This document shows positions 28,516 to 37,326 of a stretch of DNA of 64,000 nt, piece after piece. Every line of letters starts with the position of its first letter. The stretch's first letter is position 1. The translations under genes and the position numbers were made by a program. The DNA lies in the NCBI RefSeq assembly GCF_047238125.1, contig NZ_JBDFMH010000001.1, positions 496,001 through 560,000 of the forward strand, read 5' to 3'. The notes under the pieces are model-generated. The model was not told the DNA's origin. It worked only from the letters and a program-made list of their open reading frames with translations, and made no database searches. Origin of the DNA: JBDFMH01 sp047238125 (GTDB lineage Bacteria > Pseudomonadota > Alphaproteobacteria > Sphingomonadales > Sphingomonadaceae).

Positions 28516-28661
28516 GCCGGCCTGTTAAGACGATTGCGCCTGCGAAGGGAAGGGCGGCGGGCAATCATTCCTCCCGGCCGAAAAACGATGTCCACCTTGC
28601 TCTCTGGCGTCATACGTCGCCGCCCGCTATGTTCCCGCTTCGTTCAGCCGTTGGAGCCATG

Positions 28662-30035
28662 ATGGCCAAGCCTCTCAAGCGCTATGTCTGCCAGGCCTGC
28701 GGATCGGTGAGCCCGAAGTGGCAGGGGCAGTGCGTCGACTGCGGGGACTGGAATTCGCTGGTCGAGGATGCGGGCGGGGCAGTGACGCCGTTCCGCGCGA
28801 AGCACGACCTTCGCTCGGGCGGGCGGGCGTTCGCGCTGCTCGGCCTCGATTCAGATATCCCGCTACCCGATCGGATGAAGACCGGCATCGCCGAGCTGGA
28901 CCGAGCGCTGGGCGGCGGGCTGGTGGCGGGTTCGGCCACGCTGATCGGCGGCGATCCCGGCATCGGCAAGTCAACGCTGCTGCTGCAGGCCGCGGCGAAG
29001 CTGGCGCTGGCCGGGCGCAGCGTCGCCTATGTCTCGGGCGAGGAAGCGGCCGATCAGGTGCGGTTGCGCGCGCGGCGCCTGGGGCTGGGCAATGCCCCGG
29101 TCGGGTTGGCCGCAGCCACGTCGGTGCGCGATATCCTGACGACGATGGAGCAGGGGCCGCCACCTGCGCTGCTGGTCATTGATTCGATCCAGACCATGCA
29201 TTCGGATCTGATCGAAGGCGCGCCCGGCACGGTCAGCCAGGTCCGCGCGTCGGCCCATGAACTGATCCGCTATGCCAAGGATCATGGCACCGCGCTGGTG
29301 CTGGTCGGCCATGTCACCAAGGATGGATCGATCGCTGGCCCGCGCGTGTTGGAACATATGGTCGATACGGTGCTGTCGTTCGAAGGCGAGCGTAGCCATC
29401 AGTATCGCATCCTGCGCGCCGCGAAGAACCGCTTTGGCGGTACCGAGGAGATCGGCGTGTTCGCGATGGCCGAGCAGGGGTTGGACGAGGTCGGCAATCC
29501 GTCCGCGCTGTTCCTGACTCAGCGCGGTGCGGACGTGAGCGGGGCAAGCGTGTTCCCGGCGATGGAGGGGACGCGGCCGGTGCTGGTCGAGATCCAGGCG
29601 CTGACGGTGCGGCTGGCGAGCGGGGCCACCCCGCGCCGCGCTGTGGTCGGTTGGGATTCGGGCCGGCTTGCGATGATCCTGGCGGTGCTGGAGGCACGCT
29701 GCGGGCTCAGCTTCTCAACGGCGGAAGTCTATCTGAACATCGCCGGCGGTTACCGCGTGATCGATCCCGCAGCCGATCTGGCAGTCGCGGTCGCGCTGAT
29801 CTCGGCTCTGGCCGAACGGCCGGTGCCATCGGATCTGATCGCGTTCGGCGAAGTGGCGCTGTCGGGCGAGATCCGGCCGGTCGCGCATGCCGGGCTCAGG
29901 CTGAAGGAGGCCGCCAAGCTGGGCTTCGAGCGGGCGATGGCACCGGCCGGGATCAGCGAGCAACGGGGCGGAATGCAGCTTAGCGGGTTCGCGACGCTCG
30001 GCGCGCTCGTTGACCATGTGCTGGGGCGCGGATAG
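28662..30035 (+). CDS. radA: DNA repair protein RadA (Sms)
   Basis: Processes recombination intermediates as a RecA-like helicase. With the start at 28662 it has 457 residues. The N-terminal zinc finger uses Cys10, Cys13, Cys24 and Cys27; Walker A GGDPGIGKST is at 96-105; the RadA-specific KNRFG motif is at 255-259; a Lon-like domain forms the C-terminus. Two earlier in-frame ATGs exist (28629 and 28659); TTGGAG at proper spacing favours 28662. cvpA follows after 9 bases. Confidence 0.95.
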   Translation: MAKPLKRYVCQACGSVSPKWQGQCVDCGDWNSLVEDAGGAVTPFRAKHDLRSGGRAFALLGLDSDIPLPDRMKTGIAELDRALGGGLVAGSATLIGGDPGIGKSTLLLQAAAKLALAGRSVAYVSGEEAADQVRLRARRLGLGNAPVGLAAATSVRDILTTMEQGPPPALLVIDSIQTMHSDLIEGAPGTVSQVRASAHELIRYAKDHGTALVLVGHVTKDGSIAGPRVLEHMVDTVLSFEGERSHQYRILRAAKNRFGGTEEIGVFAMAEQGLDEVGNPSALFLTQRGADVSGASVFPAMEGTRPVLVEIQALTVRLASGATPRRAVVGWDSGRLAMILAVLEARCGLSFSTAEVYLNIAGGYRVIDPAADLAVAVALISALAERPVPSDLIAFGEVALSGEIRPVAHAGLRLKEAAKLGFERAMAPAGISEQRGGMQLSGFATLGALVDHVLGRG

Positions 30036-30044
30036 CAGCCGGCC

Positions 30045-30560
30045 ATGGGATTGACTGCTCTCGACATCGCCGTGCTGATCCTGGTGCTGGGTGGCGGCGC
30101 GCTCGGCGTGGTGCGCGGCTTCGTGACCGAGATCCTATCGATCTTCGCCTGGGTGGCGGCGATCATCGCGCTCAAGCTGTTCCATGGGCCGGCAACCGAT
30201 CTGCTCGAAGCGGTCGTCGGCACGCGATCCGGGGCTGCGGTGCTCGCGTTCGTGCTGCTGTTCGGCTTCGTCTATGTTGCGGGCAAGCTGATCGCAGGTC
30301 AGTTGGGGCGGCGCACCCGCCAGTCGGTGCTGGGTCCGGTCGATCGCCTGCTGGGGCTGGGGTTTGGTCTACTTAAGGGCCTGTTGATCGCGACGCTGGC
30401 CTATCTGCTGGCGACACTGGCGATCGACACGCTGTGGGGCGCCGATTCGCAACGGCCCGACTGGCTGCGCCAATCTCGGACTTATCCGTTGCTGAACGCC
30501 AGCGGCCGCGCGATCGTTGATTTCGTCGAGGAACGCCGCCGCGCCGTAGACGGGCAATAG
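30045..30560 (+). CDS. cvpA: CvpA family membrane protein
   Basis: A 171-residue inner-membrane protein with four hydrophobic segments (about 2-22, 27-45, 62-84, 102-125). It matches the CvpA/colicin V production family in length and in the opening LTALDIAVLILVLGGGALG. Members affect envelope stress resistance. It follows radA by 9 bases. In many proteobacteria cvpA lies before purF; the next gene on this strand here is far away. Confidence 0.88.
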   Translation: MGLTALDIAVLILVLGGGALGVVRGFVTEILSIFAWVAAIIALKLFHGPATDLLEAVVGTRSGAAVLAFVLLFGFVYVAGKLIAGQLGRRTRQSVLGPVDRLLGLGFGLLKGLLIATLAYLLATLAIDTLWGADSQRPDWLRQSRTYPLLNASGRAIVDFVEERRRAVDGQ

Positions 30561-30667
30561 CCGCCTTTTGCGGATCAAAACCAGCGAAAGCAGCGATTGT
30601 GACGGGGTTTCGCGACTCCGATGACAGGCGTCGCCCGGCCGGCGGTACCGTCTGTTACGGTGAGAAA

Positions 30668-30761
30668 GTACCAGATGTCCTGCGGCGACGTTATCGAGCG
30701 TCGGTCAGGACTGAGAAGGAGCCACGTCCTTCTTAGCCTATCTGGTACGCTGTAGGACAGC
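30668..30761. ncRNA. Three-way-junction structured RNA candidate
   Basis: Outer stem: GTACCAGAT (30668-30676) with ATCTGGTAC (30740-30748), 9 pairs. Directly inside, hairpin one: GTCCTG (30677-30682) with CAGGAC (30706-30711), extended by CGACG (30686-30690) with CGTCG (30699-30703). Directly next, hairpin two: TGAGAAGGA (30712-30720) with TCCTTCTTA (30727-30735), with one G-U. Only four junction bases (30736-30739) stay unpaired. A small hairpin GCTGT/ACAGC (30749-30761) adjoins. The structure is possible on either strand. It lies between convergent cvpA and the luxR-type gene. No known riboswitch or ribozyme core was recognised. Confidence 0.55.
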
Positions 30762-30818
30762 AGATTCTGGCCACCGGACGCGTATCAACCTTACGCGAAA
30801 ATCCTCCGCGGCGTCGGC

Positions 30819-31592
30819 CTAGCTGTTCAGCCCGATATAGCCGAGCTGCGCCGCCTTGAAGACGGTCTGGCTGCGGTTGACGGCGTCCAGCTTGATCGAC
30901 GCGTTGTGGATGTGGAAGCGCACGGTGGCGCGACTGCGTTCGATGATCGTGCTGATCTCGTGATCGGTCTTGCCGATCGCGGCCCAGCGCAGGCATTCGA
31001 CCTCGCGCTTGGACAGGCGCGAACCGGCCGGCAAGCGCTGCGCCTTGCACATCACCGGCACGTAGCTGGCAATGAAGGTGCGCGCGTAGACGCCAAGCTC
31101 GTCGCCAAGCGCATCGAATTCAGCCGACAGATCATCGCGGCTGCGATCGCGCAACGTGAAGCTGACCGCGCCGACCTGGCCGAACGGCAGATGCACCGGC
31201 ACGACGATCGCCGCCTTCGTCAGCGCGCGCGTCTCGAAATTATGAAGCTCGATCTTTTGCAGGAAGGCATTGGTCTGCTTGCTGAAGATGCCCAGCGCGT
31301 TCGCCCAGAAAGGCTCGCTGGTATAGCGGCACGCCCCAGTCAGCGGCGAATCAAGCGCGATCCGCGGGCTGTGCCACCAGCGATCATCCTCGTCGTCGGT
31401 CCATCCGAAGACGTCGCGGGCCAGGATCGCGCCATCGGCATCGACCATGGGATCCTTCATCGCGATATTGCGACAGGCGGCGATCCTGAAATCGCCCAGT
31501 TCGGCAACGATGTCGCGAAACGCTTCTGCCGCGCGCCGCACACTGGCCGCATCGGTGATGCGCACGCGATCGATGTTCTCAACTTTCAGCAC
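30819..31592 (-). CDS. LuxR-family regulator with autoinducer-binding-type domain
   Basis: A 257-residue regulator. The N-terminal two thirds resembles the acyl-homoserine-lactone-binding domain in layout, with the WW pair near residue 72 and PFWAN near 94, but the usual W-x3-Y pattern is not preserved. The C-terminal helix-turn-helix is clear: LSKREVECLRWAAIGKTDHEIS then SRATVRFHIHNASIKLD. No luxI-type synthase is in the window, so it is a candidate LuxR solo. A structured RNA candidate lies just downstream. Confidence 0.85.
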   Translation of the reverse strand: MLKVENIDRVRITDAASVRRAAEAFRDIVAELGDFRIAACRNIAMKDPMVDADGAILARDVFGWTDDEDDRWWHSPRIALDSPLTGACRYTSEPFWANALGIFSKQTNAFLQKIELHNFETRALTKAAIVVPVHLPFGQVGAVSFTLRDRSRDDLSAEFDALGDELGVYARTFIASYVPVMCKAQRLPAGSRLSKREVECLRWAAIGKTDHEISTIIERSRATVRFHIHNASIKLDAVNRSQTVFKAAQLGYIGLNS

Positions 31593-31698
31593 CCGCCCCG
31601 TCCCTTATATGGATCAGCTGTCGAGCTTCCTCTCGGACGAAAAACCTATCCTTTTGTTGGGGTATTGGCAAGCGCCTTGTGCCGACGACCGGCGCGGA

Positions 31699-32349
31699 TC
31701 AGGTGCAGGTCGACGCAGTCTCCCCGATACTCGGATAGACCTGCGAAGTATCACGATCATCGCGCACCAGCATCGCTGCGGTCTCGACGATATCAGACGA
31801 CGGCGCCCAGGCCGCTGAGATCAGGGGACGATAGCGGTAGCCGATCTCCACGAACATGGCCGGCACGCCAGTGATCGCGGCGACTCGCCCGTTGGGCGGG
31901 CCCATGCCGGTCACGCTCGATCCGGTGGCGCCATCGCCTTGACTGCCATAGCTGGACGGATGTGCGAGCGCGCCGGTGCATCGCTGCCAGTGCAGCCACT
32001 GTCCGGTCTTGGCGGCATTCACCTCAAGGCTGGTCAAAATGATCCGGCCGCGACGACCGATATCGAGCCCGCCCGCCTGCAATGCGGCGCCGGTGAGCAC
32101 GTCATTTATATCGCCTTCGGTGATCGGTTTGTTGCGCGCCACGCTCTGTGCGCCGATCCGGGATCCGTTGTCGACGACCAGCAACGCGAGCTGGCTGACC
32201 TGCTGGCGTACCAGCGCATAATTGGCCAGTTCCAGCATGTACATGATCAGGATCAGCAACACCGGCAGGATCATCGCGAACTCGATCATCGCCAGGCCAC
32301 GTGTGTCCCCGCGCAAGCGACGTCCGAGCCGGCGGTAGGCGGCGATCAT
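31699..32349 (-). CDS. TadE-like pseudopilin/assembly protein
   Basis: A 216-residue protein with a basic N-terminus and one membrane segment at about 19-44 inside the TadE motif RGLAMIEFAMILPVLLILIM. The rest is predicted periplasmic with two cysteines near the middle and end. TadE-type proteins support Flp/Tad pilus assembly or secretion. It is last of a three-gene operon tadG-tadE-tadE; its start overlaps the previous stop. Confidence 0.85.
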   Translation of the reverse strand: MIAAYRRLGRRLRGDTRGLAMIEFAMILPVLLILIMYMLELANYALVRQQVSQLALLVVDNGSRIGAQSVARNKPITEGDINDVLTGAALQAGGLDIGRRGRIILTSLEVNAAKTGQWLHWQRCTGALAHPSSYGSQGDGATGSSVTGMGPPNGRVAAITGVPAMFVEIGYRYRPLISAAWAPSSDIVETAAMLVRDDRDTSQVYPSIGETASTCT

Positions 32350-32942
32350 GCACAGGTTCCGTTCAGCGGTTCGGCCTGCAGTTCCGACGGCTGATTGCGC
32401 AGCAGCGTCTTGGCGTGGAGCGTGACGGTGTCGGAATAGCCGAACATGCGGCCCAGTCCGAGCCGTGGATAGGCGACACGCGCTTCGTACAGGACCACGT
32501 CCTTCGCGCCGCCGCGGCCGCGCACGCCGGTGTCGGTATCGCGGATGCCGTTGCGGTTATAGTCGACGAAGGTGTCGCCGGCCTGGCACACGCCATCGGC
32601 GTTGGCATCCCGCACCATTTCCTCGGCGCGGTTCCGGGCCTTAGTGTAATTGTAGAATGCGGTCTGGGTGAAATCTATCCGCGCTTCATGCGAGATCTGC
32701 CGGATGCGCCGGCGGACTTCGCCCTCCACCACCGCGCGCCGGGTCGCGCTGGCGCTGCCCTCGAGCGCCATGTCGCGCGCGGCCTTCTGCAGCTGGCCGT
32801 CGAGCACGGTCTGCGCATACATTGTGTGGCCCAGTTCGAGCGAGCCGAGCACGGTCATCAGCAGCACCGGCGCGACCAGTGCGAATTCGACGATCGTTAT
32901 CCCGCGCGTATCCCGGGCGAGCTGGCGGAGACGATGTGCCAT
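32346..32942 (-). CDS. TadE-like protein
   Basis: A 198-residue protein with a TadE motif (RGITIVEFALVAPVLLMTVLG) and a membrane segment at about 14-36. A periplasmic part of mixed charge follows, with an EF-hand-like stretch DYNRNGIRDTDTG and a Cys near each end. The start at 32942 shares its first base with the stop of the upstream tadG-like gene; the next tadE-like gene overlaps its end by 4 bases. All three are therefore translationally coupled. Confidence 0.85.
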   Translation of the reverse strand: MAHRLRQLARDTRGITIVEFALVAPVLLMTVLGSLELGHTMYAQTVLDGQLQKAARDMALEGSASATRRAVVEGEVRRRIRQISHEARIDFTQTAFYNYTKARNRAEEMVRDANADGVCQAGDTFVDYNRNGIRDTDTGVRGRGGAKDVVLYEARVAYPRLGLGRMFGYSDTVTLHAKTLLRNQPSELQAEPLNGTCA

Positions 32943-34915
32943 CAGCGCGTCAACCGAAGCTGCGAGATCTGTGCGGCGATCTCGGAGAAGCGCGCATTGA
33001 GCTCGGCCGCGTTCTTCGCCTCGAACGCGCGGTTGGGCGATGCACAGTCGGTGAGCAGCCGTGTCAGCGAGGTGCCGAACGCGATCACCCATACGGTGAT
33101 GTTCTTCTGATCCTTGGCGATCGTGCAGAGCCGCGCGAGACGATCCTCGACGATCGCGTTCTGGCCTGCATCGGTGGGCACTGCGTTGGCGGCGGTGCGC
33201 CGCCGGTCGATCGCGGAGAAGCCGAACGCTTCGTAATTGGCGAACTTGGTCTCGGTCGCGCCATCGGTCATGAAGATCAGGTGCCGCGCGATCGCGCCGC
33301 CATTGCTGGTCGCCTGGTTCTCCGCCGCGAACAGCCCTTGCGGCGACATCAGTCGCAGACCCCACATGAAGCCGATATCGTGATAGGTGAAGCCGGCCGC
33401 TTTCAGCGACGTCACATAGTTGTTCACCGTCGTGGCATTGGCCTCGGCCAGCTTGCGCGCGGCGGTGGGGCAGGCGCCGCGTTCCAGCGGCGAATCCTTC
33501 GGTGTCAGATAATTGCCGCTGGCGCGCTTCACGTCTGTGGCGACCGGCGTGCCCCAGTTGGCGGTCGCCGTGTAGCTGGTGTTCGACCGGCCATAGACAA
33601 GCTCGGGCAGGAACGGCCGCCAGCGCGATGCATCGCTATCGGGCACCTTGTCAACGTCCATCGCATAGTCGTTGACGGTCAGCGGATCGGAGGGGCGGCG
33701 CGTCTGGCGTTCTTCGATGCAGGCACCGCGGGTGGCGTTGCCCCAGTTGATCGTGCGCGACGCGTGATTATTCTCCACAAGCGCAGTGAATGTGCCGCCC
33801 GACGCGGTGGCGCCGGAACCTTTCAGCGCGGTGACATCGTAGCTGACCGGCTTGTAGTTCCACCAATAGGTATAGGTCGATGCCTTGGTCTGGCCGGCCT
33901 TCGGGTTCGCGGTCACCGTTCGGGTGTAGGTCTGCGTGTAATTGGTATAGACATTCTTCGTGATCGTGCAGACGCCGGACGAGTTCAGCGACGCCGAATA
34001 GCTGGTTCCCTTCACGACACGCGTGGCCTGGCCGGTGCGCGGCACCGCGGTGGCGTTCGGATCCCAGACGAAGGTGGTGGTGTCGCTGTAGCTCTCGTTG
34101 GCGGGCGCAACGCAATTCTCGGGCGAGCCGGTGGAGGTGGTCGTCACCTTGGTGCCCGACCAGGCGGAATAGTTCGAATCAGTCGTGATGGTGTCGGATT
34201 CCTTGGCGCCCGGCACCTCTTCGACAGTGTCTTTCACGCGCGACTGATAGGTCGCATTGTCGACGATCCAGGACGGCTTCAGAAGCAGCCCGACATTGAC
34301 GGTGGAGGAATAGGGCACGAAGCCGTAGCGGACCTGCGTGCCGGCGGCCTTCGCATTCTCCAGCGACGTGTGGAAATTCTTGACCGCGGTGCGCAGCGCC
34401 TCCAGCCGGTTGACGGTGTCGCCGGGGTTCGTCTCGGTCATCGACAAGGTGGTATCGAGCACGAACATCACGTCGCTGTTGGGCAGCTGCAGCTCGGCGC
34501 TGCATTCCACCGCCAGATTGACATGATCCTTGCCGAAAATGTGCATCACGACGGTCGGCAGCGCCACGCTGGCGCTGGTATGCACGACCATGTCGGTGCC
34601 GACCTGGAAGCCGACGTGACGGTTGGTGCTGCCATAGCGGCCATCTGCGAAGGTCGCGTCGAAGAAGGTGCGCGCGGTCGCCTCGGATGCCGAAGTCCAG
34701 GTTGCCGCCGGCATCGAACGCCGGCCCGCCAGCGCCGCCGCATCACATGCCTGCTGCAACCGCGACTTTGCAAGGTAGATCCGGCTCATGTCCAGCGCGC
34801 CGCCGAGCATGCCGGTCAGCGGAATGATCGCCATCGCTCCAAGCGCGAGGACATTGCCGCTGCGGCTTCGCCTTAGATTGGCGCAGAAGCCGCGAAAACT
34901 AGTCGCACCGGCCAT
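32942..34915 (-). CDS. TadG-like protein with von Willebrand A domain
   Basis: A 657-residue protein. One membrane segment lies at about 25-45 (GNVLALGAMAIIPLTGMLGG), followed by the TadG-typical DMSRIYLAKSRLQQACDAAALAG. A vWA domain begins near residue 150 with VMFVLDTTLSMTE, a variant metal-binding DxSxS. A Ser/Thr/Tyr-rich insert (about 240-370) and a C-terminal vWA half with FMTDGATETK follow. The start at 34915 is a choice; an in-frame start at 34999 lacks a binding site. Probably exported and surface linked. Confidence 0.82.
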   Translation of the reverse strand: MAGATSFRGFCANLRRSRSGNVLALGAMAIIPLTGMLGGALDMSRIYLAKSRLQQACDAAALAGRRSMPAATWTSASEATARTFFDATFADGRYGSTNRHVGFQVGTDMVVHTSASVALPTVVMHIFGKDHVNLAVECSAELQLPNSDVMFVLDTTLSMTETNPGDTVNRLEALRTAVKNFHTSLENAKAAGTQVRYGFVPYSSTVNVGLLLKPSWIVDNATYQSRVKDTVEEVPGAKESDTITTDSNYSAWSGTKVTTTSTGSPENCVAPANESYSDTTTFVWDPNATAVPRTGQATRVVKGTSYSASLNSSGVCTITKNVYTNYTQTYTRTVTANPKAGQTKASTYTYWWNYKPVSYDVTALKGSGATASGGTFTALVENNHASRTINWGNATRGACIEERQTRRPSDPLTVNDYAMDVDKVPDSDASRWRPFLPELVYGRSNTSYTATANWGTPVATDVKRASGNYLTPKDSPLERGACPTAARKLAEANATTVNNYVTSLKAAGFTYHDIGFMWGLRLMSPQGLFAAENQATSNGGAIARHLIFMTDGATETKFANYEAFGFSAIDRRRTAANAVPTDAGQNAIVEDRLARLCTIAKDQKNITVWVIAFGTSLTRLLTDCASPNRAFEAKNAAELNARFSEIAAQISQLRLTR

Positions 34916-35101
34916 GAGGATCGTCCCGATAAAATCTCTTCGGGATCGAATTAATCGTGAAATCTGTAATATTTGCGCCCGGCAGTAGTTAACTGCCAAT
35001 CAAGAAAGCTTGTTATCTTCTAAGGAAAGAAGTTGCCAAATTACTGACGGCGCGGGGACGGGCCCGCCGATCGGCGACGGGCGGTCCGCACCGCAGATGG
35101 C

Positions 35102-35872
35102 TCAGCCGCGGTCGGGCTTCACCCAATCGAGCCCGCGGCGCAGCAGGGTGTAGAAGACCGGCAGATCCCAGGCGCACCGATCCACCGTCGGCCACCATTG
35201 CGCCAGCGGCTGGAGATCATAATGGCCGCGGCAGTGGCCGAGCGTGAGATACAGGACCCCGCCTTCGCCATGCTTCTTGATGTACAGCACGGGATGGTTA
35301 CCGGGCGCATCCGCCGCCTCGACGAAGCCGGTGCCGGGTTCGGAACATTCGGTATCGAGCAGCACGTGCAGATCGCCGTGACGCTCGAGATGGTAGAGCT
35401 CGTCGGTCGTCTCGAACGGCTCCACCCCTTCCACCAGCGGGTGGGTGGGATCGGCGACACGTACCTGATAGGGTTCGATCGGCGGATGGCTGACGAACTG
35501 GTTGCCGAGCAGATCCATGAACAGCGGCGCTTCGCGCGGCGCATCCCACAGACCGTTGTCGAGCAGCCGCAGGATCGAGCTGGTGCCGTGCAGCGCATAC
35601 CAGCGCCCGCCCGCGACCAGCCAGTCGCGCAGCACTTCCTGGGCGGCCTGCGAGGGGACGACATCGCAGGTGTAGGTGACGATCATGTCGGCACCGCGCA
35701 GCGCATCCAGATTCTCGTAATCCTCGAACACGCGGGTGCGGATGCGTTCATCCTCGCCGAACAGCTTCAGCAGTTCGAGCCGGGCGAAATCGATGTCGTG
35801 ATACTTTCCGCCCGCGATCAGTACGCAATCGATCCGGTCGGAACCAGGACGCTTCTTTTCGGCATCAGCCAT
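35102..35872 (-). CDS. ThuA-like domain protein
   Basis: A 256-residue protein of the ThuA (class I glutamine amidotransferase-like) superfamily, with strand-turn features CVLIAGGKYHDI, MIVTYTCDVVP, GGRWYALHGTSS and VLYLTLGHCRGHYD. Relatives are linked to trehalose or disaccharide metabolism, but many sit beside oxidoreductases with unknown roles. The start overlaps the end of the upstream Rieske oxygenase gene by 8 bases, so it works in the same operon. Confidence 0.8.
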   Translation of the reverse strand: MADAEKKRPGSDRIDCVLIAGGKYHDIDFARLELLKLFGEDERIRTRVFEDYENLDALRGADMIVTYTCDVVPSQAAQEVLRDWLVAGGRWYALHGTSSILRLLDNGLWDAPREAPLFMDLLGNQFVSHPPIEPYQVRVADPTHPLVEGVEPFETTDELYHLERHGDLHVLLDTECSEPGTGFVEAADAPGNHPVLYIKKHGEGGVLYLTLGHCRGHYDLQPLAQWWPTVDRCAWDLPVFYTLLRRGLDWVKPDRG

Positions 35873-37193
35873 TCGCGGCAACCCCCAACGCATCGTTCAG
35901 CAGTTCGTGGAAGCGCTGGATGCGTTTTTCCTGGCCCGTGAGCAAGCCGCCCGTATAGCCCAGCGAGTGGAGGCCCTGCTGCTGGCCGACCGCGATCGAC
36001 ATGTCCTGATCGGCGACATAGCCCAGCGTCTTCTCGCCGTAGATCACGACTTCCTTCTCGGCATCGTCATACGGAACGATGCCGACCGGGGTAACGACCT
36101 CGTTGCGCCCTTCGACCGGCGGCATGATGTACCAATGCTCGAAGATGCAGCTTTCGGGATCGGTCGGGTGCGGTTCCGAACGCAGGATCTGGAAGCCGTC
36201 CGGGCTCATCGTGATGGTCAGGTTCGGCCACAGCGTATAGTGATAATAGTCGGTCAGCTGGCTGTCCGTCATCGTATCGTGATGCTTGAAGCCGCGGACC
36301 TTGCCCAGTTCGCGCTTGGCCTTTTGCACCGCCAGCCGCGCTTCGCGGGCTCGGCCTTCGAACTGGGTGGGCTCGAGATCCCATTCCTTCAGCAGATCGG
36401 CCAGGATCGGCTCGACCGCGTCCGGCAGATCGAGGCGACCCGAGGGCTGGCAGCCCTTCTGCACCATGCGGTTGTGCCCGCTCGGATACATCTCGAAACT
36501 GGTGTCGAGATAATCATCATCGATGAAATCGGCCAGCTCCGGGTGGAGCGTGGGCAGATGGTAGCTCTCGTTGAAATTGTCGCGGATGATCTTCCAGTTG
36601 CACGGCACGACGCAGCTGACGTGCAGCACGCGGCGCATCTTTTCCATGCCGTACCCGGCCAGCTGCTCGGGCAGCGGATCGAGCCATTCACGCAGCGGCT
36701 TCGCGTTCCGATCCATATTGTACCAGACGAAGCCGCCCCAGGTGTCGCAGGCGATCTCGACAAGCTTGGCCTTGCCGCAAGGGTTGCCGCCGGGGAAATC
36801 CTCGACATCCTGGGCGTGCAGCAAAACGCCGTCCTTGCCCCATTTCCAGCCATGGTAGGAACAGGTGATCGCATCCGCGCCGCCGACTTCGGACCAGACC
36901 AGCCGGTTGCCGCGGTGGAGGCAAGCGTTGAAGAACGCCTTCACCGAGCCGTCGTCCTGGCGGATCATCACCACGGATTCGCGCATGAAGTTGTGGACGA
37001 CATAGTCGCCCGGTTCCTGCAGATCGTTCAGCATGCCGCCGACGTGCCAGATCTTCTGCCAGAGATGATCCCACTCGGCCTGCATCCATTCCTTGGAATA
37101 ATAGCGTTCGCCCGAAATGCGATCGCCACGCACGGGGGGATCATATTCGTCGCGCTTGCGACCCATGAAGGTTTCGACGGTCATCGCTTGCAT
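35865..37193 (-). CDS. Rieske oxygenase large subunit A
   Basis: A 442-residue Rieske non-heme iron oxygenase. The [2Fe-2S] ligands are Cys91, His93, Cys111 and His114. The mononuclear iron facial pair is His212 and His217 in NESYHLPTLH, with Glu209 at the position that bridges the centres (Asp in naphthalene dioxygenase). It is closest in layout to the homotrimeric GbcA/CntA/choline-monooxygenase-like group. AGGAG is 3 bases before the chosen ATG (37193); 37184 is an alternative start. The partner reductase is not encoded nearby. It is co-transcribed with the ThuA-like gene and divergent from an SDR gene. Confidence 0.9.
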   Translation of the reverse strand: MQAMTVETFMGRKRDEYDPPVRGDRISGERYYSKEWMQAEWDHLWQKIWHVGGMLNDLQEPGDYVVHNFMRESVVMIRQDDGSVKAFFNACLHRGNRLVWSEVGGADAITCSYHGWKWGKDGVLLHAQDVEDFPGGNPCGKAKLVEIACDTWGGFVWYNMDRNAKPLREWLDPLPEQLAGYGMEKMRRVLHVSCVVPCNWKIIRDNFNESYHLPTLHPELADFIDDDYLDTSFEMYPSGHNRMVQKGCQPSGRLDLPDAVEPILADLLKEWDLEPTQFEGRAREARLAVQKAKRELGKVRGFKHHDTMTDSQLTDYYHYTLWPNLTITMSPDGFQILRSEPHPTDPESCIFEHWYIMPPVEGRNEVVTPVGIVPYDDAEKEVVIYGEKTLGYVADQDMSIAVGQQQGLHSLGYTGGLLTGQEKRIQRFHELLNDALGVAANG

Positions 37194-37326
37194 CCGCTCC
37201 TGGACAGGCTTGATTTCAGAATGCCCCTGCGTCCGCGGCGGGGCACCTTGCCGAAAGCATAGGTTTACACCTTTGCGAGCCGCGGCGCACGGTCGATCAT
37301 AAGGACTGGACAAGGAGCGGGACGGG

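Noticed and set aside
30561..30573. CCGC-CTTTT-GCGG after the cvpA stop as a terminator
   Set aside because: Only four base pairs and no T tract after the stem.
32822..34876. A 684-codon rightward frame opposite the tadG-like gene
   Set aside because: Gly/Arg-rich shadow frame with no motif; the minus strand has a TadG and vWA pattern.
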